DNA of 64,000 bases from CAZKBP01 sp964551015. Lineage in GTDB: Bacteria; Bacteroidota; Bacteroidia; Cytophagales; Microscillaceae. The stretch lies in NCBI GenBank assembly GCA_964551015.1, contig CAZKBP010000002.1:248001-312000 (forward strand), in the 5' to 3' direction. The notes beneath the pieces are model-generated. The model was given only the letters and a program-made list of their open reading frames with translations. It had not been told where the DNA came from and made no database searches. Shown piece by piece: positions 19,524 to 27,457 of this stretch. A program made the position numbers and the translations under genes. The number at the start of each line of letters is the position of its first letter. Position 1 is the first letter of the stretch.

Positions 19524-20246
19524 ATGTCCCAAGATTTAGAAAAAATTCAAGCAGAATTAGCTGCTCGTGTTTTCATTCCCCCCGAAGGTTCAGGCTATCA
19601 GCCACAAATGGGCGATCAAATCTTGGCTATGGATATCCAATATGACCAGAACCAAGCCTACGTAGCCGGAGCCATACAGTCGTGGGGCTCAGATCAGATA
19701 CAGGCTTGGGCAGGAGCTTGTCAAGTGGGTGCAGATTATCAATCTGGGTTTTTTTGCTTCCGCGAAGGGCCTCCCCTGTACGATTTCTTGAAAGCCCTAG
19801 CCACACAGAAACAAATTAAACCTCAATTAATCATCGTGGACGGACACGGCATCGCGCATCCTCGTCGCTTTGGGGTGGCTTCTTGGCTGGGATTAGCTAC
19901 CCAGACTCCTACACTAGGCTGTGCCAAAAGAACGCTTTTGCCCTACGCAACCGAGCCAGCCTTATCCAAAGGTAGCACCACAGATGTGTGGCTGGATGAA
20001 GAAAAAGTGGGATTCGTATTGCGCAGCCGAACCGGAGTGAAACCGATTTTTGTAAGTCCAGGGCATTTAGTCAGCTTAGCAACCGCCCAGCAAGTGATAC
20101 TCGGACTGAAAGGTACCTATCGTATTCCTGAACTTTTGCGTCAAGCTGACCAAATGGCACGTGCCTACCAAAAAGGCGAAGCAATGGCCAAGGAGCAAAG
20201 CCTGGGCAAGATTTCGCCCTCCCCTCGTCCTTTTCTGATCTCCTGA
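19524..20246 (+). CDS. nfi: Endonuclease V (deoxyinosine 3' endonuclease)
   Basis: A 240-residue DNA repair nuclease that nicks DNA one bond 3' of deoxyinosine formed by adenine deamination. Family landmarks are present: Asp37 in ILAMDIQY, Glu81 in FREGPPL, Asp106 in VDGHGIAHPRRFG, the KRTLLP lysine segment and a late Asp near 209. These correspond to the metal-binding and catalytic residues of Nfi. The length is normal. It is divergent from the hydrolase gene and has no downstream partner on its strand. Confidence 0.92.
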   Translation: MSQDLEKIQAELAARVFIPPEGSGYQPQMGDQILAMDIQYDQNQAYVAGAIQSWGSDQIQAWAGACQVGADYQSGFFCFREGPPLYDFLKALATQKQIKPQLIIVDGHGIAHPRRFGVASWLGLATQTPTLGCAKRTLLPYATEPALSKGSTTDVWLDEEKVGFVLRSRTGVKPIFVSPGHLVSLATAQQVILGLKGTYRIPELLRQADQMARAYQKGEAMAKEQSLGKISPSPRPFLIS

Positions 20247-20773
20247 AGATTTGGCTCAAGGCTCGATTTTTCCACCTTTGGGGTACATCGATGTAGCTTT
20301 TGACCTCCCCTTCCCCACCTCGAGGATAGGCATAAGGGGTAGAAAAGGTGCATCGCCTGAATTCACAGATAGGCCAGCCGAGCTTGGAGATAGGGTAATC
20401 GAGCTTTTGGGGTGGGTCAGCTAATTTTAAGAGAGGGGCAATGGAGTTCAGTGCTAGGTCAGGCTTGTTAGTGGAGAGGGGTATGCTTTCTCAGAAGTGG
20501 CTCAAGTTAGTTTTGAGTTTCCTCTGTCTATTTGGTCTATTTGCTAAGATCTTCTTCGCAATACTTTCAAACAAAGCTCAAAGTACTGATTGTCAGTATA
20601 CTAAGGCAAGGCCAGCCAAGGTTGGTTTTTTGGCTTTAAATTATACCAATCCCTCTCTGTAATATGTACATTTAAATGGGAGGGGATTTTCCGCGGGAAT
20701 ACTCCGAAATTCCTCTGTGCCTCTGTGTTTGAATAGGCCATTCGGATGTATGCACGGAGAATATGGATGGGTA
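20247..20773. other. Intergenic region, no supported gene
   Basis: These 527 bp separate endonuclease V from the Uma2 gene (convergent). A 73-codon frame at 20441-20662 has a hydrophobic stretch but no family resemblance or convincing start context, so it is not called. No strong hairpin with a T-run was found. Confidence 0.5.
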
Positions 20774-21355
20774 TTAAACCTCCACCTTCCGATAAAAACC
20801 CCCCACCGCTATTTCTAGACTCAGCGCGTGAAAGGTCACTTGCTCCTCCGGCTGGGTGTAAACGGAGTAGAGCCAGTGCTTGGCTTCCTTGCGGAAAAAG
20901 ACTTCTATCTGCATCGTGTTTTGGGAGATTAGCACGTACTCTTGCAGGGATGGATTACTACGATAACGGCGAAATTTATCCCCGCGATCGTAGGATTCCG
21001 TGGAGTCCGAGAGTACTTCCAAGATAAGTAAGGGATTCTGGATGCTGTCTTTACGACCTTCACTGAATTGCAGTTCCCCGCAGACCACGGAGCCGTCCGG
21101 GTAGAGGAAGGAGTGGGGCGATTCTATTTCAATTTTCAGGTTACTATCGTAGACAATGCAATCCGCTCGCTGATCCAGCGCCTCACTCAACAGGCGTGTG
21201 GCATTGGCACAGAGTTGACTGTGGCGAGGAGTGCCCCCGGCCATCGCCCAGACCTGACCGTTGCGGTATTCGTGTCTTTGCTCGGCCTGCGCTTCCAGCG
21301 CGAAGTAATCGGCCAGCGTGTAAGTTCCTTTGCTCGCAGATGCTTCTCCCATCAT
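20774..21355 (-). CDS. Uma2-family (DUF820) putative restriction endonuclease
   Basis: A 193-residue member of the Uma2 family, which has a PD-(D/E)XK nuclease fold. The recognisable sites are HEYRNGQVWAMAGGT (Glu29), YPDGSVV (Asp87), LILEVLSDST (Glu113) and GDKFRRYRS (Lys127), then the closing EYVLISQ strand. All acidic catalytic positions are intact. These genes are often found as multiple dispersed copies in cyanobacteria and Bacteroidota, and their role is unknown. It stands alone next to the small DUF433 gene. Confidence 0.88.
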   Translation of the reverse strand: MMGEASASKGTYTLADYFALEAQAEQRHEYRNGQVWAMAGGTPRHSQLCANATRLLSEALDQRADCIVYDSNLKIEIESPHSFLYPDGSVVCGELQFSEGRKDSIQNPLLILEVLSDSTESYDRGDKFRRYRSNPSLQEYVLISQNTMQIEVFFRKEAKHWLYSVYTQPEEQVTFHALSLEIAVGGFYRKVEV

Positions 21356-21567
21356 TGATTTTTTAGGCGGTTGGATGCTTTTAGAGTGAAGATAGCATTT
21401 TCAAGCAAAAAAGTAAGCTTTCCGGCTGAGATTTTGGGAGCTTCCGTATTTTAATCAAAAACTCCCGGGCTGTATTGATGTGAGAAATAAATGCGTATTT
21501 TTACAGAAAGCATTTCATCTTGAATGCCCAACGATGCGTCAATACCCGAAAATTTTAAACGCTCACT

Positions 21568-21777
21568 ATGCAAAACTTCCCACACATTGTTTCTAACCCC
21601 AATATTCTGGGAGGGAAACCCGTCATCAAAGGCTCTCGAATCAGTGTTGATTTGGTATTAGAATGGATCGCCTCGGGAGCCAGTATCCCAACCATTCATC
21701 AGCAGTATCCTCATTTGAGTGAAGAGGCTTTGCAGGAAGCACTGCGCTACGCGGCTCGCTACTCCACTCCCTTCTAA
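21568..21777 (+). CDS. DUF433-domain protein (antitoxin-like)
   Basis: A 69-residue protein matching the DUF433 pattern: an opening I-x-x-NPNILGGKPVIKGSRI segment, then VDLVLEWIASG, a predicted helix-turn-helix (SIPTIHQQYPHLSEEALQEAL) and a closing LRYAARY. DUF433 proteins usually precede a PIN-like (DUF5615) toxin gene. Here only 31 bp follow before a convergent gene, so the expected partner is absent. It is either an orphan antitoxin or a solitary DNA-binding protein. Confidence 0.85.
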   Translation: MQNFPHIVSNPNILGGKPVIKGSRISVDLVLEWIASGASIPTIHQQYPHLSEEALQEALRYAARYSTPF

Positions 21778-21808
21778 GCATCCTGCATTTATAAAACCCT
21801 TAACCCCA

Positions 21809-22501
21809 TCACTCCCCCGCCGGCACATAGTATTTCTTCCATAGCTCGGCGTAGAGCTTTGGGCCAGTCTGGCGGGCTACCTCACGGAGGATATAATTCC
21901 GCGCCTTGACCTTACTCGGCTCTTCCTTGATCCGCGCGAAGACGTAGGCAAAGGCACTCGACCCTGGCGCCAGACTGACCCGGATGCGCCCCCCGACCCG
22001 CTGGAAGTAGCCCAGACTGGGCAGCTCCGGCCACTCCGCCCGAGGATAGGCATGAAGCTCGATGATGAGCAACTCACACAGGATTTGAAAAGCTGGGGTG
22101 GCTACTTCCTCTCTGGCACTATTGAGAGCCGTTTCGAGATGAACATATACCTGCTCATAGTTTATCTGATCTAGGGCTTGCTGAGCCGCTTTCATCTCTC
22201 GCCCCGCGATGTCGGCCAGTAAGCTTAAAGCTCTTTGCTCGTTTTTTTCGGCTTTTTCCCGTAGGTTTTGCAGCACTTGGAAGACCTGCTCTACTTTTAC
22301 CTGCACCTCGGCGGCCTTGCTGGGGCAGTTGGTAATGGCCGATTGGTATTTCTTCACCGCCCGGATGTAGTCCGTCTCGCGGAAGGCTTGGTTGCCTTCT
22401 CGCATCAGGCGCTCGTAGAACTGGCAGTCCTGTGCCGAGCTTGCCTGAGCAAATAGCCACGAGCCGAGGATGAGCATTTGTATAATTTTCTTTAATTTCA
22501 A
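21809..22501 (-). CDS. Exported TPR-like protein, last gene of the CHAT-nSTAND-SUMF1 block
   Basis: A 230-residue protein with a signal peptide (MKLKKIIQMLILGSWLFAQ, cleavage near SSA-QD). A TPR-like helical pair follows (MREGNQAFRETDYIRAVKKY, about 33-52), then long charged helices (about 75-130) and a C-terminal region with SLGYFQRVGGRIRVSL. It resembles the helical part that elsewhere is fused to SUMF1 or WD40 domains, but no defined family is recognised. It follows the SUMF1 gene by 63 bp on the same strand and shares its high GC content, so it is probably part of the same operon and acts in the periplasm. Confidence 0.75.
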   Translation of the reverse strand: MKLKKIIQMLILGSWLFAQASSAQDCQFYERLMREGNQAFRETDYIRAVKKYQSAITNCPSKAAEVQVKVEQVFQVLQNLREKAEKNEQRALSLLADIAGREMKAAQQALDQINYEQVYVHLETALNSAREEVATPAFQILCELLIIELHAYPRAEWPELPSLGYFQRVGGRIRVSLAPGSSAFAYVFARIKEEPSKVKARNYILREVARQTGPKLYAELWKKYYVPAGE

Positions 22502-22564
22502 AGCGTTTTATTTTTTGATCTTAAAATCTACCTGAGCCTCTCCGAAGCTGGAGCTTCAGAGTTA

Positions 22565-23473
22565 CTAAGGAGTCCTGAATAAACGAAAACCGAAGACATA
22601 GTTGTCGTTCCTCGGGATGCTGTAGCCGCGGTTCGAGGAGCGGCAGTAGTTGTTGAGCCAACTGCCCCCACGCACACAGCGAAACGAAGTACGAAGATAT
22701 TCGTACTTCGTGTAAACAGGATCGCTTTGCCCCGCGAACTCGGCATAGTTATTTTTTCGGTATACATCAAAGCACCACTCCCAGGCATTGCCGCTCATAT
22801 CAAAGATTCCTAGCTCATTGGGCTGCTTCCCACTGACAACGTGTGCTTTGCCCTCTGAGTTTTGATAGTTCCACCCGACCGAGTCAAGATCGTTTGCCCC
22901 TGCATATTCATAGCCCCGGCTAAGCTGCCCTCCCCGGGCCGCGTATTCCCACTCGGCCTCGGTGGGGAGGCGGTAGCCCTTGGCCTCGCGTGGCCACGCT
23001 ATGTCTACCCAGGCCTCGTCGTCCCAGTAGGCCGAGTCCGAGGGGGAGAGGAGCTTTTGGTCTGCCCCGTAGATCTGGTAGGCTGGCTCCAGGCCTGTCT
23101 GTAGGGAGCGCCAGTTGGCATAGCGAATGGCATCAAACCAACTCACGCCGATGGCAACTCGCTGGCCTTCCGGCTCGCCCCAGGCTTTGTAGTGGTAGCA
23201 CTGGGGGTCAAGGCCATTGTCCAGCGCGAAGAGTGCCATCTGCGCGTAGGTAACCTCGGTGGGGCACACGTAGAAGCCCGAGAGGGTGATCTCCACCTGG
23301 GGGCGTTCATTTTCCTCTCCTTCACCCTCGGGGCTACCCAGCAGGAATTTCCCCCCCGGCACATAGATAAAGCCATCGGGGATTTCGGTATTTTCGCTCT
23401 GGGGCCAGGCGGGGCTAGCACTCAGGCACAGCAGGAGCAGGGCGAGTATCGTGCTTTGGTTGGTCATGGTCAT
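22565..23473 (-). CDS. Exported SUMF1 / formylglycine-generating-enzyme-domain protein
   Basis: A 302-residue protein with a signal peptide (LALLLLCLSASPAWPQ) and one SUMF1 (FGE-sulfatase) domain spanning nearly the whole mature part. Landmarks are IYVPGGKFLLGSPEGEG, PTEVTYAQM, VSWFDAIRYANW, YRLPTEAEWEYAARGG, ELGIFDMSGNAWEW, CVRGGSWLNN and VFGFRLF. Catalytic FGEs carry two cysteines shortly after GGS (at +3 and +8); here the segment is GGSWLNNYC, with Asn at +3 and a lone Cys at +6, so oxidase activity is unlikely. The domain is probably a ligand- or protein-binding module. Its ATG overlaps the stop of the nSTAND gene by 4 bases (ATGA), which indicates translational coupling. Confidence 0.9.
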   Translation of the reverse strand: MTMTNQSTILALLLLCLSASPAWPQSENTEIPDGFIYVPGGKFLLGSPEGEGEENERPQVEITLSGFYVCPTEVTYAQMALFALDNGLDPQCYHYKAWGEPEGQRVAIGVSWFDAIRYANWRSLQTGLEPAYQIYGADQKLLSPSDSAYWDDEAWVDIAWPREAKGYRLPTEAEWEYAARGGQLSRGYEYAGANDLDSVGWNYQNSEGKAHVVSGKQPNELGIFDMSGNAWEWCFDVYRKNNYAEFAGQSDPVYTKYEYLRTSFRCVRGGSWLNNYCRSSNRGYSIPRNDNYVFGFRLFRTP

Positions 23474-25170
23474 GGTCTTGGATTTGTGCTTAGGGAATCA
23501 AGTCGGTCTTGGAGGTCGGCGCGGCTGGAATCAATGGCGAGTGCCTTCTCGAGGGCGTAGCGTACCAGTTCGGGTTCGCCGTTCAGGCGGTAAGATTGGG
23601 CGGCGTTCACCCACTTGGCTACTTCGGCCTGCTTGCGGGCTTGCTCGGCTCGCTGGAAGCGATCCAGGGCTTGCTGCACGCGGTCTTTCTCGGCTTGGAC
23701 TTGCTTCAGGTTATCCTCGATCAGGTTTTTTTCGCGTTCGGCGTTCTGGGCGCGTTGGTAAGCCACCGCGCCGACGGCGGCGAGGATCAGCACCACGATC
23801 CCCGTGATGGCCAGATCGCGGGTCAGGCGGCGGCGTCTTTGCTGGATTTTGCTCTGCCGGATAAAGTCCCACTCTTCCGCTGCTAGTTTTTCCTCGGCGC
23901 GGAGCTGGGCTTCGTAGTTGGCAATGAGCTGGAGTTCTTTGCGATCCAGAAAGGTACTGGTTTTTTGGAAAGTGCGGTAGCGATTCCGCACCAGGTCGGT
24001 AGCTTCCAGCAGCGCCACTTCGGCCTGATCTCGCTGCTCCTGAATCTGGGAGGCCAGAATATCGTGCGCCACCTCGTAGATTCCTTCTTCTTCGCGGAGA
24101 ACACGGGCTTGCTCGGCTGCTTTCAGCACGAAGCCCAGCTGCTGCTCGTCGAGCGGGGCAATGCTGAGGCCGTCTCTTGCCCGGGGGATTTTGGTTCCTT
24201 CCAGGGTGGCAAAGGCGCCCAGTACCTTGCGCACGGCATTGCCGGGGAGGCGGGGGTATTGCTGCTGGAGCTTTTTCTGGATGCTTTCGCTCTGCTCCCG
24301 GAGGAAAACCTTGAGTACATCCTCCAATTGCGCGAACTGGGCAATCTCCTCGGAGCTGAAAGTCAGGGGTGGGTAAGTGCCACTACTCGCTTGGCCCTGG
24401 CTGCCGTAGGTACGCTGGTAGTCTTCTCGGTAGAGCTGATCCAGGTAGACTTGCAGGTAGGGCAGGGATACCCCCGAGCGTCCGGCGGTTACCTTGTCCA
24501 GGATACTCTGGGCATTGGCCTCGGGATTTTCCAAGGTAACCTGAAAGCGGGCGCAGGAGCTTTTGATTACTTCCTTGGCTTTGTCCATACGCATGGCCTC
24601 TACCCGCAGGCGGCGATCAAAGAGCGAGGGAATCACCTTCTCGAAAGGGTAGAGATGCGCCAGGTACTCTTCCCGCAGGATAAAAAGCAAATGACAAGGC
24701 AAACCCGCTTGATGGATTTGCTGGATATTCTGGATAAAGGTCTGCTGCTCTTCGGCACTACCCAGGATGAAAATTTCCTCGAACTGGTCAAAGATCAGGT
24801 AAAGAGGCCGCAGGTAGGTATCAAAGAGGTCCTCGAGGATTTCGGGGAGGCTTTCTTCGGGGTCGGCCTCTTCTTGCTGGGCACGGAGGGCATTTTGCAG
24901 GGCGGTGTTGAGGTTGCTCCCGCGCCGGATAAAGAGGGGCAGCCAGTCCGTATCATCAAAGCGATTGGTGAGTCCACACTGGATCAGGCTGGTCTTGCCC
25001 GTGCCCGAGGAGCCATAGATCAAGACCAGGCGATTGCGGTTCACCAAATCGTAGAGCGTATCGCTTTCCTCTTCTCTTCCGAAGAAAATCTCCGCGTCTT
25101 GCCTGGTGTAAGCATCCAAAAATTTGAAAGGACTTCTCAATTTCTTGTTTTTTATTTTAACTGTCTTCAA
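23470..25170 (-). CDS. Membrane-spanning nSTAND NTPase
   Basis: A 566-residue signalling NTPase of the novel-STAND class. The N-terminal lead (FKFLDAYTRQDAEIFFGRE) is typical for nSTAND1. It is followed by Walker A GSSGTGKTS (53-61), Walker B LIFDQFEEIF (125-134), an FILREEYLAHL sensor segment and a winged-helix region (about 290-380) ending in IYEVAHDILA. A basic stretch QQRRRRLTRD precedes one membrane helix (about 454-471), then a coiled coil (475-520) and a short TPR-like tail. The positive-inside rule puts the NTPase in the cytosol and the coiled coil in the periplasm. It lies between the CHAT gene (99 bp upstream) and the SUMF1 gene (4-base overlap). Confidence 0.9.
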   Translation of the reverse strand: MKTVKIKNKKLRSPFKFLDAYTRQDAEIFFGREEESDTLYDLVNRNRLVLIYGSSGTGKTSLIQCGLTNRFDDTDWLPLFIRRGSNLNTALQNALRAQQEEADPEESLPEILEDLFDTYLRPLYLIFDQFEEIFILGSAEEQQTFIQNIQQIHQAGLPCHLLFILREEYLAHLYPFEKVIPSLFDRRLRVEAMRMDKAKEVIKSSCARFQVTLENPEANAQSILDKVTAGRSGVSLPYLQVYLDQLYREDYQRTYGSQGQASSGTYPPLTFSSEEIAQFAQLEDVLKVFLREQSESIQKKLQQQYPRLPGNAVRKVLGAFATLEGTKIPRARDGLSIAPLDEQQLGFVLKAAEQARVLREEEGIYEVAHDILASQIQEQRDQAEVALLEATDLVRNRYRTFQKTSTFLDRKELQLIANYEAQLRAEEKLAAEEWDFIRQSKIQQRRRRLTRDLAITGIVVLILAAVGAVAYQRAQNAEREKNLIEDNLKQVQAEKDRVQQALDRFQRAEQARKQAEVAKWVNAAQSYRLNGEPELVRYALEKALAIDSSRADLQDRLDSLSTNPRP

Positions 25171-25174
25171 GTTT

Positions 25175-25266
25175 CCCTCTTTTCCAAGGAGGGGCTAGGG
25201 GTGGTTGAAAGCTAATTTAGTCAGCATCCTCGCCATCCCCAAACCCTCCCTGCTTCGGAAGGAGGG
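25175..25266. repeat. Imperfect palindromic repeat pair between CHAT and nSTAND genes
   Basis: Two related arms in opposite orientation, 25175-25204 and 25233-25266, share the pattern CCCTC..TTCC-A-GGAGGG followed by an AGGGGTGG / GGGGATGG end. The second arm itself folds into a hairpin (AAACCCTCC/GGAGGGTTT, about 25240-25268) that lies directly at the end of the CHAT gene. It looks like a REP/MITE-type intergenic repeat and could attenuate transcription into the nSTAND gene. Confidence 0.6.
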
Positions 25267-25269
25267 TTT

Positions 25270-27045
25270 TTATTGATCCAAAAAAGCTTCCGCGAAAGCC
25301 TTTAATTGTTCTTCAATCAATTTAAATAATTCGCCCGGAACGCGCAGGAGCGGATCGCGGGGTTTATTGACATAGCGATAATACCAAACCTGTTCTTCTG
25401 CCCGGTAGTGGTGCAAGAAATAGATTTTGGCCAGATCGGAGTCAGGCACGAAGGCATTTTCATCCATCATAAAGGGCGAAAGATTCAAGAAGCCCTCGAT
25501 CTCGTCTTCGTCTTCATCTTCTTTGAGCAGGAGCACGGAGCGATTGTCCATGAAGCGGAGGAGCGTGGCATCTTCTTCCTCCATTCCGCCCAGCAGGTCT
25601 TTGAGCCGCACCACGATATGCCGAAACTCGGCTTGCAGGGTATGGCGGTATTTCTCGACATCAATGCTTTTGATCGTGGCCAGGGTGTAGCGAGCCAAGT
25701 AGCCCAGTGCCTGAAAAATCTGAGAAAGTGCTTGCTCGGCCTGAATGCACAGCTCGGCTACTTCGCCCTCGGCCACTTGGGATTTGGCCAGTCGCTCCCG
25801 CAGCAAGTCCAGGAGCAGGCAAGCTCCCCGAAACTCGCTATTGTCCTCGATGAGTTCGGCCAGATCGGTGAGTTCTTCCACGAAGTAGGCTTCCTGATGG
25901 GCATCTAGCACCTTTTGGATTTCCCGGATGAGGGGGATAAAGCGATAGGTTTGTCGGTCTGCCTCGGGCAGATACAAAAAAGCACGGATCATCTCCTGCA
26001 CGTTCGGGGGGAGTTGGGGCGCGGTGCCTGACCCGGGGGCTTTGATTTCGGCCAGGCGGTACTTGATTTCCATTTCCCAAAGTTGCGCCAGCAGGGTGTA
26101 GGTAAGCAGTTCCATCAGCACGTTGTAGGTGATGGCAAGTTGCCCCAGGCGCGCGGGGCTGACCTTATCGTAGCCTTGGCCTTCTTCCCCGAGCGGCACC
26201 ATGAGCTTGCGCAAGTGCTCGGCCACGGGAGCAGGAAACTCACTAAGAATGAGCTTGCGCTTGACTTTGAGCTTGGGGTCTTTGCGGCGATAGTCCAGGG
26301 GAGCGTTTTCGCCCTCGGTAAGCCCGTACCAGAGCGCGTTGATGAGGGATTCATTGGGCTTGTAATCGGGAGAGACTGTACTTTGCTGATGACTGGGCAG
26401 CTTTTCGTTCAGGATTTCGGCACGATCTTCGGCGTGGAAGAGTCCCCAGAGGTCGTCATGCCCTGCTTTTTTTCCGTCCATTCTTGATCCCAAAGAGCGA
26501 TCTAAGTCCTCAATGCTTGCCAGAGCTTTTCCCGCCGCCTTGGCGTAAGCCGCTGCTTCTTGGTAAGCTTCGCCAATCGTAGCTCCCAAGGCCAGCGCGT
26601 GGTAAAAGTGCTTGGCAAATCGCGTGGCCAGGGTATCTTCAATGGGCGCACGGGTAGCGATCACGGCGGGAATGCCCAGATCAAGCAGCGCTTGTACCTG
26701 CCCCCGGGTGGAGCAGCCATTGAGAAAGACCAGCTTGAGTTGGTTCTGCTCGGCCAGCATCTCGGCGATTCCTCCAGCTTGCGCCTCGCCCGATTGCAGG
26801 AAGATTTCGGCACTATTGGCATGGCCTGCGTAGTGGAAGATAAAAACTTGATCTCGGAAATCGCTGAGGTAGTGGCGAAGGTTGTCCAGATTGGTCTGGG
26901 AATCGCGGTGCAGGTGAAAATGTCCCTCCTTGACTCCTCTCTGGTGGAGCAATTGGTAAATGGCTTCATCCTCCTCTCGCAGTCGAGCCAGAGGGGCGGT
27001 GTCACTATTGGCGAAAGCCAGAAAAAGTACCCGTTTATCTGCCAT
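25270..27045 (-). CDS. Cytosolic CHAT-domain protease-like protein, first gene of the block
   Basis: A 591-residue protein without signal peptide or membrane helix. The N-terminal CHAT (caspase-HetF-associated with TPRs) domain (about 1-215) has His75 in HYAGHANS and Cys111 in FLNGCSTRG, followed by GIPAVIATRAPIED, which is typical of the fold. The remaining 370 residues are mostly helical with acidic stretches (LKEDEDEDEIEGF) and match no domain I recognise. It begins the GC-rich minus-strand block that continues with the nSTAND NTPase, the SUMF1 protein and the TPR-like protein. Its likely role is as the proteolytic effector or signal transducer of that block; this is an inference from family and context. 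Confidence 0.88.
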   Translation of the reverse strand: MADKRVLFLAFANSDTAPLARLREEDEAIYQLLHQRGVKEGHFHLHRDSQTNLDNLRHYLSDFRDQVFIFHYAGHANSAEIFLQSGEAQAGGIAEMLAEQNQLKLVFLNGCSTRGQVQALLDLGIPAVIATRAPIEDTLATRFAKHFYHALALGATIGEAYQEAAAYAKAAGKALASIEDLDRSLGSRMDGKKAGHDDLWGLFHAEDRAEILNEKLPSHQQSTVSPDYKPNESLINALWYGLTEGENAPLDYRRKDPKLKVKRKLILSEFPAPVAEHLRKLMVPLGEEGQGYDKVSPARLGQLAITYNVLMELLTYTLLAQLWEMEIKYRLAEIKAPGSGTAPQLPPNVQEMIRAFLYLPEADRQTYRFIPLIREIQKVLDAHQEAYFVEELTDLAELIEDNSEFRGACLLLDLLRERLAKSQVAEGEVAELCIQAEQALSQIFQALGYLARYTLATIKSIDVEKYRHTLQAEFRHIVVRLKDLLGGMEEEDATLLRFMDNRSVLLLKEDEDEDEIEGFLNLSPFMMDENAFVPDSDLAKIYFLHHYRAEEQVWYYRYVNKPRDPLLRVPGELFKLIEEQLKAFAEAFLDQ

Positions 27046-27457
27046 AGTAGTATCAAATCTAAGAATCTCCCAAACTTAAGCAGTTTTTCGGGATAAAATC
27101 TACTGAGTTGTGGGTAAAATGGAGAGGAAACGGCCTTTTTTCAGCGTTGTGTTTTTAAACTCGCCTGCTATGGTCATCGTGATGGCTAAGTCCTGGGTGG
27201 ACTTCAGTATTTACTTTATCGTGATCCAGTTTGCTTTTAACGAGCGTTTTTCGGGTTTAGCTTTTCCTCCCACGTTTATCGGTGAGCCAATCGTTGGAAG
27301 CCAGCGGTCAACCCGAGGGAATTGAGGATACTGTCAAAAAAGTCAACGTGGTGATTGCCCAAGCGCAGCGATCAGCTCGTCGTTAGCCATGAAGCAAAAA
27401 AAAGGAGGCTCTCGAGAAGCCTCCTTTTCTTAGTTTGGTAGCCTATTCGGAAAGATA
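27046..27457. other. Intergenic region with a possible gene remnant
   Basis: The 412 bp upstream of the CHAT gene hold its promoter region and a short plus-strand frame at 27261-27386. It follows an in-frame TAG and encodes about 41 residues ending IAQAQRSARR. It looks like a protein C-terminus and is followed by the hairpin at 27400-27428, but no upstream part could be found in any frame, so it may be a gene remnant or chance. Confidence 0.35.
27400..27428 (-). terminator. Bidirectional terminator of the FG-GAP-like gene
   Basis: A perfect 11-bp stem (27400-27410 with 27418-27428) has a 7-nt loop, an A-run on the left and TTTTCTT on the right. It starts 29 bp beyond the stop codon of the minus-strand gene at 27458. 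Confidence 0.85.

Noticed and set aside
20441..20662. 73-codon plus-strand frame with a hydrophobic stretch
   Set aside because: No family resemblance, no clear ribosome binding site and a composition like the surrounding non-coding DNA.
22565..23473. Active formylglycine-generating enzyme
   Set aside because: The catalytic cysteine pair is missing and no sulfatase is encoded in the window.
23965..25215. 416-codon open frame on the plus strand
   Set aside because: It runs antisense to the nSTAND gene; long antisense frames are expected in GC-rich coding DNA, and the protein has no recognisable motif.
27110..27325. 71-codon plus-strand frame upstream of the CHAT gene
   Set aside because: No motif and poor start context; it overlaps the other frame that gives the C-terminus-like remnant at 27261-27386.
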